This document shows, piece after piece, positions 1-7,547 of a DNA stretch of 28,284 nt. Both the position numbers and the translations under genes were made by a program. The notes below the pieces were generated by a model. It was not told the origin of the DNA. It saw only the letters and a list, made by a program, of their open reading frames with translations, and ran no database searches. Source of the stretch: a virus; the IMG/VR virus record IMGVR_UViG_3300025097_000037, positions 1 to 28,284 of that record; one strand, written 5' to 3'. Every line of letters begins with the position of its first letter. Within the stretch, counting starts at the first letter, position 1.

Positions 1-747
1 CCCATTGCAATAAAGGGAGATAGCTGAGTAAGGGGATAGCAAAATTATAGAATTTTGACCGTCGATTGTTTGCGTTCCGCTAGCAGAAATGGTAATATTA
101 TTGGTATTGGCGTTTCCTGTCTCGTCTTTAATAACATATGTTTGACCTGTAGCGAGGGTTGCTGCATTGGGCAAATGTACTGTAATGGCCGAACTGCTGG
201 AATCTACTCCTAGATAATAATCCGCCTGCGAAGCCGTCATATGGGTCGAAACGGCGGTACGGTTTAATGACATCCCTCCGCCCAGAACCATTCCTATTCC
301 ATAGAAGGCTGACGCAGAGATATTAACGCTTGACGAAAGCGTACCCGAAACTACAAGTTGATGGGCTGGCGCTGTAGTACCACCAATGTTAAGACTACTT
401 GTTACCGATGCATTAGAACCATCGATAACAGTAAAGATGCCAGGACCACCGATGCCATCTAAATTTGAACCATCGCCATAGAAGGCTGACGCGGAGACAT
501 TAACGCTAGCGGTGAGAGTGCCTGCCAGCGTAAGAGTGGTACCATCAAAGGTTAAGTTTGGTTCTCCGACCAAACTATTAGCGGTACCGCCTACTGTAAG
601 TAAGTTGTCGGTTGTCGGATTAGAAGTAATCCGAGGGATATTTAATAGGCTTTGCCCATCCCCAATAAAGATGCTACCGGAGATTTGCCCTTCGGAAAGC
701 AATTCGCCGGGGAGATATACGGTTCCCGATAATACATTGAACGCCAT
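1..747 (-). CDS. Fibre-like virion protein, 3' end cut by window edge
   Basis: The frame runs open from an ATG at 747 to the first base of the window (249 codons), so the C-terminus is missing. A good Shine-Dalgarno (GGGGAG) lies 10 nt before the ATG. The protein is rich in Ser, Thr, Gly and Val with beta-type repeats: LTFDGTTLTLAGTL, then SASAFYGDGSNL, then a second SASAFYG copy. The final visible stretch (TYVIKDETGN, SGTQTIDG, AISLYCNG) matches the C-terminal end of the upstream neighbour at 767-1441 (VYVIKDEVSG, SGSETIDG, AISLYSNGANWFVF). By that comparison only a few residues are lost beyond the edge. Phage fibre and tail-tip proteins often have this architecture. A host-contact role is inferred; the exact structure it belongs to is unknown. 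Confidence 0.82.
   Translation of the reverse strand, partial: MAFNVLSGTVYLPGELLSEGQISGSIFIGDGQSLLNIPRITSNPTTDNLLTVGGTANSLVGEPNLTFDGTTLTLAGTLTASVNVSASAFYGDGSNLDGIGGPGIFTVIDGSNASVTSSLNIGGTTAPAHQLVVSGTLSSSVNISASAFYGIGMVLGGGMSLNRTAVSTHMTASQADYYLGVDSSSSAITVHLPNAATLATGQTYVIKDETGNANTNNITISASGTQTIDGQNSIILLSPYSAISLYCNG
299..330. repeat. Direct repeat copy 1 within fibre-like gene
   Basis: A 32-bp stretch matches 476-507 at 30 of 32 positions. The copies are 177 bp apart (59 codons, in frame), so they encode the repeated SASAFYG beta module. This looks like internal duplication in a fibre gene. Confidence 0.8.
476..507. repeat. Direct repeat copy 2 within fibre-like gene
   Basis: Partner of the 32-bp repeat at 299-330, with two mismatches (A/G and T/C). 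It encodes the same V-[NS]-[VI]-SASAFYG segment, followed in this copy by GDGSNL. Confidence 0.8.
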
Positions 748-766
748 TTATTAGGAACTCCCCTCA

Positions 767-1441
767 TTAGAATACAAACCAATTTGCACCATTAGAATAT
801 AAACTGATAGCTGGATAGCTACCAGATAATTGATAAGTTGCGGCGCCGTCGATAGTCTCGCTACCCGAAGCGCGCACGGTGATGGTGCCGGCGCGGCCGC
901 TAACCTCATCTTTAATGACATAGACGGATCCAGACAAAGCATCACCTGCCGCACTGTGGAGGCGGAAATTTACATCTCCAGCAACTGCAACACCATAAAG
1001 ATAGGTTGCTACTGAACTGGTGCTATTGTTAGCACCAATGCGCTTATAGCCGCCACGAAAACCATCAACGCGCACTACTTGGGTAGAAATATTTACTTCA
1101 AGTGAGGCGGAGGTAGAGGCTGACTGTGCCACATAAAAACTACCTGTTCTAACATGTACATCATCATTAGTATTACCGAAATATGTCGAGCCGCTTGCAT
1201 CGATCTCGGTTACATTTTCAATATGATAATGACTAGCACTGATAGTCCCGCTTACTACGAGAGTGCCCGTGAGGTGCACCTTGTTAGACGCGGATAGAAA
1301 CGTGAAATTATTAGATCCAGAAGTTAATCTTGATCCTGCGGCGCCGGAAATAAATTGGATCGATCCTATTGATCCGGTTCCGCCACCGGCGGCGGAGCCT
1401 GAATCTGCGCAATTTATATATGCCCATCCAAATGTTGCCAT
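767..1441 (-). CDS. Fibre-like virion protein
   Basis: 224 residues, starting MATFGWAYINCADSG. The N-terminus is Gly/Ser rich, followed by beta-type segments (VHLTGTLVVSGTISASHYHIEN) and an ISTQVVRVDGFRG middle. It ends in a recognisable C-terminal block: VYVIKDE, then SGSETIDGAATY, then AISLYSNGANWFVF. That terminal block recurs in the downstream gene at 1-747, so the two share a C-terminal beta domain on different N-terminal bodies. It starts 8 nt after the preceding gene's stop with only a weak GAG ribosome site, which suggests translational coupling. A tail-fibre or virion-surface role is inferred from composition, modular sharing and position at the end of the structural cluster. No catalytic motif is visible. 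Confidence 0.8.
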   Translation of the reverse strand: MATFGWAYINCADSGSAAGGGTGSIGSIQFISGAAGSRLTSGSNNFTFLSASNKVHLTGTLVVSGTISASHYHIENVTEIDASGSTYFGNTNDDVHVRTGSFYVAQSASTSASLEVNISTQVVRVDGFRGGYKRIGANNSTSSVATYLYGVAVAGDVNFRLHSAAGDALSGSVYVIKDEVSGRAGTITVRASGSETIDGAATYQLSGSYPAISLYSNGANWFVF

Positions 1442-1449
1442 CTAGTCTC

Positions 1450-3372
1450 TTATGCCTCGCTTATTACATATTGTAGCCACACATTAGCTTTACCAGCGGT
1501 AAGGTCGGCAGTACCGATTGTCAAAGTAATAGCCTTGCCGCTCGCATCATCAACCTTAACTGCGGTTGCGCCAGTACCAGCGGGAATGATGCTCTGAACG
1601 CCGGCCGAGTCATAGCCTAAGCTAGAAAGGGTGTTAGCGGCTACCATGTCAGCCGTGCCCTGGACTCCAATTGAGACTGTGGCGGATCCAGCGGAGGTAA
1701 ATCCAGTAAGAACATCTATAAAGCCTCCTGTGATGATAGCATTATCAGGAATGGTGACCCCTAAGTCAATAGTGGATATAGCGCCTGCGCCTGGATCTGC
1801 ACCAAAATCATATTCAGCTTTTGCCCATCTTGTCAGAGAGGCCCAAGCTCCATCTGCTGGCTCGGTGACGACCGATGCATCTAAAAGGTTAAGCTCGGCA
1901 GACGTTACTGTTGCACCATCCAAAATCTCGATTTCGGTTTGAGTTAACAGCGCTAAAGCGCCGGGGGCACCACTTTGCATTCCGGATAAAGTATCTAAAT
2001 CTGCATCCCATGCTTGAACGTTGGTTCCAATCACGAGACCTAGGTTTGTACGAGCATCGCCTTCAGTGGAGGCGCCTGTGCCGCCATGGGCCACAGCCAC
2101 ATCTGTTGCTTGCCAGTCGCCTGTAGCAACTGTTCCCAGCGTGGTAACGTTCGTTGTGCCAACCCAAGTTGAGAGGGCAGTGTCTTCTACGTTGCCTAAG
2201 CTTAGATCTGTTTTTACTTCACTATAACTTCTGCCTTCAATACCTGTTGCAGTAAATTTAGCATAGTCATCATCTGCTGCAGTCGTGGTTTGATCGACTT
2301 GTAAAGCATTAGTATCTGCAATACCAAATGTTAATGTTGCCTGCTTTGCATCAAGTTGTGTCTGAATAGCGGACGTGACCCCATCAACATAATTAAGCTG
2401 GGCTGCGGTGGCAGTAACCACCGTCCCTCCCAGCGCAAGACCATTAGTCCCATCGTGAGACGCGATATCAAAATCATAAGCCCCATCTTTAATTGTAATT
2501 TGAGTAGCAGCCAGAGTAATGAAATCGCTAACCGATGCATTGCCAACTGTTCCGTCATCAGGGACATCGACTGCAGTCGCGCTCACTGCTGCGGGAGTAG
2601 TAGAACCGAGTGCGGCGGGGGCTGCCCAATCAACGCCATCAAGAAGATCGGCATTGAGGTTGGTAACCACTGTAGTGGAAGAAACCGTCAGTGGAGCAGT
2701 GCCCGTGGTGACATCCGATGTAAGAGTCTGTCCTTTCACATCATAAGCGCCAAAGTCTAAATTAGCGTCATTGTTGGATGCTGCGCTAGCGAGAATAGCT
2801 ACATCCTGCGTAGTAGAAGTTGTGAGAGTACCGGCTGATACATTTAGAGTTTTGCCTGCACCGACTGTCACATCTGAAGTTGCGATGGTGCAACCATCAA
2901 TGTTGCCTCCATCAATATTAACAGTGTCAGCCGCAAAGCTCACTCCGCTCTTAACTGTTACAGTATTATTAAGCTGTAGCGTTCCATCGATATCAGCGTT
3001 GCCGGAGCCGCTGAGAGTGGTTGCCTTCACGCTAGATGGGGTGGTCGCCCCTACGGTCACATCGTCAATTGCACCACCGTTAGCATCTAAAGTAGCAACA
3101 GTTAAAGTTGCTCCATCAAATGTAAGATTAGCACTCTCGGCTAATTTATTTGCAGAACTTTCATATAAGATTCGATTACCAGCGCCACTAGCCACAGTGT
3201 TACCGACAGTAATCGTAAGACTGCCTCCGCCTACATTAGTAAGATTGGAACCATCGCCTGTAAACGAGCCGGCTGAAACACCGGACGAAGCTGATATATT
3301 ACCAGCAACTGTGAAGTCTCCACTTACATCATTTCTTCCCGGGGTAAACCCGTCACCAGAACCAAAGCCCAT
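1450..3372 (-). CDS. Long repetitive fibre-like virion protein
   Basis: 640 residues, almost entirely Ala/Thr/Val/Gly/Asp, in short beta-repeat phrases common in phage fibres. From N to C these are: FTGDGSNLTNVGG near 38, LTFDGATLTVATL near 82, LNYVDGVTSAIQTQLDAKQ in the middle, VAHGGTGASTEGDARTNLGL after that, and a 130-residue C-terminal domain starting near WAKAEYDFGADPG and ending LQYVISEA. The AHGGTGA..ARTNLGL and LNYVDGV..QTQLDAK phrases are widespread in tail fibres and probably form trimeric beta helices. A strong AGGAGAAGGA site precedes the ATG. It is the largest of three modular fibre-like proteins in a row and shares the GDGSNL phrase with the gene at 1-747. Adhesion or virion-surface function is inferred; receptor unknown. 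Confidence 0.85.
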   Translation of the reverse strand: MGFGSGDGFTPGRNDVSGDFTVAGNISASSGVSAGSFTGDGSNLTNVGGGSLTITVGNTVASGAGNRILYESSANKLAESANLTFDGATLTVATLDANGGAIDDVTVGATTPSSVKATTLSGSGNADIDGTLQLNNTVTVKSGVSFAADTVNIDGGNIDGCTIATSDVTVGAGKTLNVSAGTLTTSTTQDVAILASAASNNDANLDFGAYDVKGQTLTSDVTTGTAPLTVSSTTVVTNLNADLLDGVDWAAPAALGSTTPAAVSATAVDVPDDGTVGNASVSDFITLAATQITIKDGAYDFDIASHDGTNGLALGGTVVTATAAQLNYVDGVTSAIQTQLDAKQATLTFGIADTNALQVDQTTTAADDDYAKFTATGIEGRSYSEVKTDLSLGNVEDTALSTWVGTTNVTTLGTVATGDWQATDVAVAHGGTGASTEGDARTNLGLVIGTNVQAWDADLDTLSGMQSGAPGALALLTQTEIEILDGATVTSAELNLLDASVVTEPADGAWASLTRWAKAEYDFGADPGAGAISTIDLGVTIPDNAIITGGFIDVLTGFTSAGSATVSIGVQGTADMVAANTLSSLGYDSAGVQSIIPAGTGATAVKVDDASGKAITLTIGTADLTAGKANVWLQYVISEA

Positions 3373-3384
3373 TTTATCCTTCTC

Positions 3385-3795
3385 CTATTCGGTTAAACCA
3401 GAACCGGTTAAATTATACATGCTCTGTGTGGGGATCCCGGTGAGTTCTGCCACTACGCGAAAACTACCGGTACCAGAGGTCCCATCGGCTCTCGATATAT
3501 AAACCTCTTTGCACTTTGCATTGAATGTATACGAATCTTCGTCACTATCCAATTCAACATAGTGGACACCAGCCACTATACGCCCTACTCCGCTCCCGGT
3601 AGAATTGAAATGTACTCGCAGTGTCTGAGTTGAATGATTGACCACAGTAACGGTTTTAGTTACATAGGGGAATTCATATTTCATTTGTTGCCCGGGTCCG
3701 ATAGCTGTTGAACCGGATATATATGGATGACCCGCTACTTGGTATGAGCCAACATTTCGTAATCCTGGTGATGGCCAATTCGGATTTGTCGCCAT
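3385..3795 (-). CDS. Small beta-rich virion structural protein
   Basis: 136 residues with no membrane segment. The N-terminus (PGLRNVGSYQVAGHPYISGS) is followed by alternating beta-strand patterns (TVTVVNHSTQTLRVHF, YVELDSDEDSYTFNAKCKEVYIS) and a FRVVAELTGIP strand, which suggests one small beta sandwich. An AGGAG site sits 8 nt before the ATG. It lies directly before the three fibre-like genes and after bS21, following one of the few real intergenic gaps. A decoration, neck or tail accessory role fits the context, but I do not recognise a named family. Being in the structural block is the main support for calling it a virion protein. Confidence 0.75.
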   Translation of the reverse strand: MATNPNWPSPGLRNVGSYQVAGHPYISGSTAIGPGQQMKYEFPYVTKTVTVVNHSTQTLRVHFNSTGSGVGRIVAGVHYVELDSDEDSYTFNAKCKEVYISRADGTSGTGSFRVVAELTGIPTQSMYNLTGSGLTE

Positions 3796-3824
3796 TATAA
3801 ATCTCCTAAAATTTTAATATTCAT
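3795..3824 (-). other. Possible 9-codon leader ORF coupled to the next gene
   Basis: The only sizeable gap in this half of the window contains ATG, eight further codons (MNIKILGDL) and TAA. That stop overlaps the ATG at 3795 as TAATG, the same stop-start junction used by real gene pairs here. The downstream gene's AGGAG lies inside it. Its own ribosome site is weak, so it may be chance. Confidence 0.25.
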
Positions 3825-3825
3825 T

Positions 3826-3833
3826 ATAAATAG
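3826..3833 (-). promoter_or_regulatory. CTATTTAT box, candidate late-promoter element
   Basis: Minus-strand ACTATTTATAATGAA lies in the 41-bp gap upstream of the structural gene at 3385-3795. The same ACTATTTAT occurs in the 68-bp gap at 27533-27540, before another structural gene. The reading overlaps a TATAAT but has no matching -35. It could be a phage-specific late element or simply AT-rich leader. Confidence 0.3.
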
Positions 3834-3836
3834 TCT

Positions 3837-4079
3837 CTAAATTTTTCTATTGCGCCTTTCTTGCGCTCTCTTACGTTTTTGTTCTTCTCTGACACGGCGT
3901 CTGGCGGCGCGCGCGCGTTTTTCTCTTTTGGCAACCGAAGGCTTTTTATAATAACGCTTTTCTTTTACTGTCTCCAGGACACCCTCTTTTTTGACCTTCT
4001 TTGTAAATTTCCGAATCATTCGATCAGCCATTCCTCGACACTCTTTTGCTGTAACTTTAACGTGTGCACCTTTTGCCAT
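3837..4079 (-). CDS. rpsU: Ribosomal protein bS21 homologue, phage-encoded
   Basis: 80 very basic residues. The core IRKFTKKVKKEGVLETVKEK, then RYYKKPSVAKREKRARAARRR, matches the bS21 pattern (RRFKR..EKAGVL.EVRRREFYEKPT..RKRAKA.A..R) over most of its length. bS21 binds the 30S platform near the anti-Shine-Dalgarno end of 16S rRNA and helps initiation; phage copies are thought to exchange into host ribosomes. I chose the ATG at 4079 because TAGGAG lies 6 nt upstream and the gap to the preceding gene is 8 nt. An in-frame ATG at 4106 would add nine residues and overlap the preceding gene, with a poorer site. It sits between a tagged putative capsid protein and virion structural genes. Confidence 0.88.
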   Translation of the reverse strand: MAKGAHVKVTAKECRGMADRMIRKFTKKVKKEGVLETVKEKRYYKKPSVAKREKRARAARRRVREEQKRKRAQERRNRKI

Positions 4080-4087
4080 TTCTGCTC

Positions 4088-4477
4088 CTACTTTAATGCT
4101 TGCCATATGGCTGACGACTTTCCAACAAGCGAACTAATATCTACTCCCGCGTCTTGGGGGTTGCCGAGATCCGCTTGTCCTTGCGAGGGTTTCGCCTGAT
4201 TAAGAGGCTGTGTGCCTTCAAAAAGATTAACTCCATTATAAGCATCCTGTCCAATAGAATTCATTAAGTTCTCTTTGTATTCTTTCATTTGACGATTGGA
4301 CTGTTTCATCTGTTGTGCTTCGGGTCGTGGCTGGTGGGTCTCTACAATCGTGTTGCCTTGGAGTCCCTTGGCCACTTCTGCTACCACATTAGACAAAAGA
4401 CCTTCTTCGAGAAGGACTTCGTGAATACACTCTTTTACAAGAGGTTTAATAACTTTCTTCAAATCTGCTTTGTTCAT
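4088..4477 (-). CDS. Unknown protein with tag-like N-terminal helix
   Basis: 129 residues, function unknown. The N-terminus (MNKADLKKVIKPLVKECIHE, then VLLEEG) is an amphipathic helix resembling the MKITKSxLKxIIxEEL tags at 12866, 13692 and 16729. It contains L-E-E-G, which fits the T4 prohead-protease consensus [LI]-x-E then A/G. The rest is Gln/Asn rich, with QQMKQSNRQMKEYKENLM likely helical, and ends DISSLVGKSSAIWQALK. The GGA TAG that ends the upstream gene supplies its ribosome site (AAAGGATAG). It lies two genes after the prohead protease. A small head-core or internal protein is a reasonable guess, resting on the tag and position only. Confidence 0.7.
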   Translation of the reverse strand: MNKADLKKVIKPLVKECIHEVLLEEGLLSNVVAEVAKGLQGNTIVETHQPRPEAQQMKQSNRQMKEYKENLMNSIGQDAYNGVNLFEGTQPLNQAKPSQGQADLGNPQDAGVDISSLVGKSSAIWQALK

Positions 4478-4480
4478 GCT

Positions 4481-5590
4481 CTATCCTTTGATAATTCCTG
4501 CGAGTTTCTGCCAGTTTTCTAATAAGGCTTGATCTTTTGTGTCCAGACTCTCCCCTACCGCCGGCTGCGCTGTGGTGGACCATTGAGCAGAAGGCACGTT
4601 AGCCATGCTCATTTCCTCTTCGTCTCCGGATTGTCCTTGGGCGGCCGGTTGCTTGGGGGTGCACTTATCAACGGGGTTAGTTAGTTTGCTTATCGGCGCA
4701 GCGAACTCTTGGCCACGTTTGGGGTTGCAATCCGGATCTAGCGGGATTACCTGCGCATGCTGCGGGTGTTTCTGCAGCGGGTCTATGACCGTTACTACTG
4801 TCGGGTTGCCCTTCCCTGAAACATATTCATAGCTGTCGCCCTTTTTAACGGCTGTTCCGGGAGGGGGTGCCTCTGCACCACCTTCTTCCTCGCCAGGAAC
4901 CTCTTCTCCTGGCTGCGCGCCGGGCTGCTCTGCGGGCTCTTCTGCGGGCTGCTCAGCCGCCTGTTGCTGCTGTTGTGCGGGCTGCTCTTCGGGTTGTGTT
5001 TGAATATAGGCAGAGGCAAATTCTCTTACGTCACCAAAGCCAGCATTTTGAAAAATCGTTAAAACAGTTTTTTGGTACTCATCTGATTTAAGACCGGTTG
5101 CCACAAGCTTATAAAGATTAGGATATTTCTCCAGATCTTCCAGCTTCCCGATCTTAGGCTTGCGCTCGTGTTCCATTGCTCCGCGCTCTACTGCCTGCCG
5201 GCGCCGGAATGGATTCCGGATCTCTGACAAGTCAAGCTCTTTACCCTGATCCACAACTTTAATATTCTGGGCTCGTAAGAACTGTTGATATTCGCGCATA
5301 ATGGCAGCATCATCCAGTCTTCCCTGAAACAAATCCTGATTCAAATCTTGAAATCCTTTGACCGGCTCCATAAATTGGGATTGGTCAATGGGTTGCTCCG
5401 GCAATTCTTCTTTCTTTTCGCCTTGGGCGTCGGGGCACGGACACTCCTCGGTGCCGCCATCGGGCAGGCATTTCTGCTTGTCTTTAAAGCGAGCCTTTAC
5501 CATTCGGCTGCTCATCTCCTCGTTCAAATACTCGCGCCATGCATCAGTGTGTTGCTGGTTTTCCTTAAAGCTGCTCCATTGTTTACTCAT
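4481..5590 (-). CDS. Putative prohead core or structural protein with E/Q/P linker
   Basis: 369 residues. The N-terminus carries AWREYLNEE (residues 17-25), matching the WR-x-[FY] phrase at the start of the proteins beginning at 19309 and 7538. Residues 41-52 hold four cysteines with spacing CxxxxxxxxCxC. A mostly helical segment (70-195) precedes a low-complexity Glu/Gln/Pro linker (about 199-245). A compact beta-like domain follows (GDSYEYVSGKG to ISKLTNP, 251-307), and the end is ENWQKLAGIIKG. The start overlaps the protease stop by 8 nt, with GAGGT upstream. In T4 the scaffold gene 22 follows protease gene 21, so a core or scaffold role is plausible by position, but no sequence similarity to gp22 is obvious. 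Alternative: a cleaved internal head protein. Confidence 0.75.
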   Translation of the reverse strand: MSKQWSSFKENQQHTDAWREYLNEEMSSRMVKARFKDKQKCLPDGGTEECPCPDAQGEKKEELPEQPIDQSQFMEPVKGFQDLNQDLFQGRLDDAAIMREYQQFLRAQNIKVVDQGKELDLSEIRNPFRRRQAVERGAMEHERKPKIGKLEDLEKYPNLYKLVATGLKSDEYQKTVLTIFQNAGFGDVREFASAYIQTQPEEQPAQQQQQAAEQPAEEPAEQPGAQPGEEVPGEEEGGAEAPPPGTAVKKGDSYEYVSGKGNPTVVTVIDPLQKHPQHAQVIPLDPDCNPKRGQEFAAPISKLTNPVDKCTPKQPAAQGQSGDEEEMSMANVPSAQWSTTAQPAVGESLDTKDQALLENWQKLAGIIKG

Positions 5591-6248
5591 TGTCTAATAC
5601 CTCGTTAAGCAATCGATTAATACGATCTGCTTTGGTGAACACGTTAGGGGTGCTCAAATCCTTTGCTTCTTTCATCATATATGCGCCGGGGGTTGAAGGC
5701 TCCGACACAAAATCAAAACAAATAAGCTGGAAATCATCTTCCACGATAGTTTGCCCTTGAGCTTCGCTGACGGATCCCATTCCGCGTGAAGAGATGCCAA
5801 GCTGGGCACCACTATTAACTAGTCCTCTGAGAATGTTGCCGGAGGGAGTGTCGAGAACTTTTACTTTCCCCATCACATTTTTATTGTCCATCCACACATC
5901 GGTAACCATGTGAGAAGCATTCTTCAGATTAATAACTGAATCATCAGGGTGATCTAATTCTCCCAGGGCGCGCCGTTCTTTTACGAGCTTCTTATAATTT
6001 TGGACCTCGCGCGTTAAAACCTTAAAGGGATAGATGCGTCCGTTTCCATTTTGTACGTCAGCTTCCTGGAGCTTACCAGACAGCATCATACCGCCATTAG
6101 AAACGAATCGCTTCTCTTCTTCGGTTAACAAATCTTGACATACGCCGCCTTCGCACAGGGCATAATATTCTCGTAATAAAACTTTAGCCATAGTTAAGAA
6201 CCTTTGCAGCAGTTTCTTACTGGCTGCAGCATCCATTTTCGTGTCCAT
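5583..6248 (-). CDS. Prohead maturation protease, T4 gp21 type
   Basis: 221 residues from the ATG at 6248. Family hallmarks are visible: LSGKLQEADVQNGNGRIYP (57-74), LGELDHPDD with the candidate catalytic His100, and GISSRGMGSV with the candidate catalytic Ser153/154. The His-Ser spacing of about 54 is close to that of T4 gp21 (His85, Ser140). The gp21-type enzyme sits inside the prohead and cuts scaffold, shell and internal proteins after [LI]-x-E before DNA packaging. The upstream ATGs (M1, M5) have almost no ribosome site; an ATG at 6191 (MAKVLLREYYALCEGG, 202 residues) has AAAGG 9 nt upstream and may be the true start. Its likely substrates include the tagged proteins elsewhere in this cluster. 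Confidence 0.9.
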   Translation of the reverse strand: MDTKMDAAASKKLLQRFLTMAKVLLREYYALCEGGVCQDLLTEEEKRFVSNGGMMLSGKLQEADVQNGNGRIYPFKVLTREVQNYKKLVKERRALGELDHPDDSVINLKNASHMVTDVWMDNKNVMGKVKVLDTPSGNILRGLVNSGAQLGISSRGMGSVSEAQGQTIVEDDFQLICFDFVSEPSTPGAYMMKEAKDLSTPNVFTKADRINRLLNEVLDNE

Positions 6249-6258
6249 ATTGAAATAT

Positions 6259-6576
6259 TCATAAATCCCATTCCCCCTTTTTCTTCGCGAGGTTTAATCC
6301 TTCATCTCCAAACAGCATATTAAGAACATACGATGTTCCTGATGAAACGAAACCTAAAATAAAATAATTTACAGGAGTTACATCAAAATTAAATAGTTCT
6401 GTATAGGGAGAAAGTAGCATTAAAATCCATCCTACATGAAAACCCATACACATGGGGCACGAAAACATTTGACCAAGCCACCCCTTAGTTGGTCTTAACC
6501 CATCTAAAACTTTTCCGTATACTAGAATTTGGGTGAACCCGTAGGCTGCTAATATGAATGTTAATAGTTCTGTCAT
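6259..6576 (-). CDS. Small membrane protein with CPMC motif (DUF1360-like)
   Basis: 105 residues with a hydrophobic N-terminal helix (LLTFILAAYGFTQILVYG), a FSCPMCMGFHVGWILMLL segment, and a third hydrophobic stretch (VNYFILGFVSSGTSYVLNML). The C-P-x-C-x-G/S-F-x-x-G arrangement in a small inner-membrane protein resembles the DUF1360 group; I make that match by memory and it is tentative. The charged C-terminus (NLAKKKGEWDL) would be cytoplasmic. It lies between two head-cluster genes with gaps of about 10 nt, so it is expressed with head proteins. A role in anchoring prohead assembly at the membrane or in redox/metal binding would be speculation; function unknown. Confidence 0.75.
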   Translation of the reverse strand: MTELLTFILAAYGFTQILVYGKVLDGLRPTKGWLGQMFSCPMCMGFHVGWILMLLSPYTELFNFDVTPVNYFILGFVSSGTSYVLNMLFGDEGLNLAKKKGEWDL

Positions 6577-6587
6577 TATTCTGTTCT

Positions 6588-7538
6588 CTACGTTGGTGCT
6601 GGTGTAGGCTGGGTGATGTCTCCGAGCGGATTCTCCGGCCCGAGCCCTCCCCTACTTTTAAAAAATTTCAACACGGGCGCCAATGAAGCCACAACAAACT
6701 CTACGCCCTTGGCAATTGCCTTTAGCCAACCCCAAAACTTTGTAACGCCTCCTGTAACCATGGCGGCACCCTCATCAGAAAGCTTCTTGAGCGCGCCGCC
6801 AAAAAGCTCTTGGGCTTTATCTTTTAAAAACTTTTTGGCAACATTCAAAAAGCAGCCTTTCGCGACATCGCGGACAGAGCCAGCGGTTTCGGGTACTGCC
6901 CCTGCTGGACCTTCTTCGTCCTCTCCGCCACATCTAAAGAATTCTTGAGCGAAGTCGGCGACCTTGCTCCAAGCAAATTGTAGACCAACACTTAGTGCTA
7001 CAAGACCAAGAGCTTTCATCCAAGGCTTCGTAATACTGTTCACCCACTCAAGTGCTTTTTCTATGGCGTTTTTGATTGATGTAGCCCATTGTGCCAGTTT
7101 TTGCATGACGGCGTTTTGAATGCCGCTTGCCTTCGCAATAAGGAAATCAATGAATTTCATTATCTTTTCTTTGATTCCCAGCCCACGCCGGTTCATGGCT
7201 TTCGTAAATGCTGGAAGCTTGTTGGAATCGGTAGTAGCCCTATAAAGCATCTGCATTGTTTCGGGATAAGTCGCGATTTTTTCTTTGGTGCCCTGCCACC
7301 AGTTTCCAATTGGACCCTCAAGGAGAACATCTTCGCCACCCCACCACTGTTCAATTAATTGCTGTTCTTTTAAAATCTCTTCAATTAATTCGGGAGAATA
7401 AGACTGAAGCGTATTTCCATCTTCTGATAGAGGGATTTGTACCCCCAATACCCCTGTAATATAATCCGACCGCGACAAGAGTTTTTCTCTAGATTCATAC
7501 TGTCGCCAGTTCTCCATTATCAATTTCATTTCAGACAT
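6588..7538 (-). CDS. Unknown head-cluster protein with N-terminal tag
   Basis: 316 residues, starting MSEMKLIMENWRQYESRE, close to MKLLMESWRKFVNES at 19309. Residues 72-75 read LLEG, a possible prohead-protease cut site. The middle (110-200) is a run of amphipathic helices (FTKAMNRRGLGIKEKIMKFI, WATSIKNAIEKALEWVNSIT), with a hydrophobic patch at 175-190 that might insert in or lie on a membrane. The tail is Gly/Pro rich (GPENPLGDITQPTPAPT). AGGAAA precedes the ATG at good spacing. It is flanked by conserved head-cluster genes. The tag, helices and position suggest an internal or injected head protein; no enzyme motif is visible. Confidence 0.75.
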   Translation of the reverse strand: MSEMKLIMENWRQYESREKLLSRSDYITGVLGVQIPLSEDGNTLQSYSPELIEEILKEQQLIEQWWGGEDVLLEGPIGNWWQGTKEKIATYPETMQMLYRATTDSNKLPAFTKAMNRRGLGIKEKIMKFIDFLIAKASGIQNAVMQKLAQWATSIKNAIEKALEWVNSITKPWMKALGLVALSVGLQFAWSKVADFAQEFFRCGGEDEEGPAGAVPETAGSVRDVAKGCFLNVAKKFLKDKAQELFGGALKKLSDEGAAMVTGGVTKFWGWLKAIAKGVEFVVASLAPVLKFFKSRGGLGPENPLGDITQPTPAPT

Positions 7539-7547
7539 AAGAATTTC

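Noticed and set aside
2356-2760. Plus-strand frame rich in Cys and Ile opposite the fibre-like gene
   Set aside because: Antisense to a repetitive coding region, with no recognisable domain. The opposite strand has clear fibre phrases in frame.
2771-3502. Long plus-strand open frame (243 codons) opposite the 640-residue fibre-like gene
   Set aside because: Its product is a Val/Leu/Pro/Ser low-complexity shadow of the repetitive minus-strand gene and spans the junction of two well-supported genes. It has no motif and no convincing ribosome site.
3825-3832. TATAAATA, identical to the T4 late promoter, on the plus strand
   Set aside because: It points away from all genes. A second plus-strand copy at 7558-7565 also faces the wrong way and lies in coding sequence.
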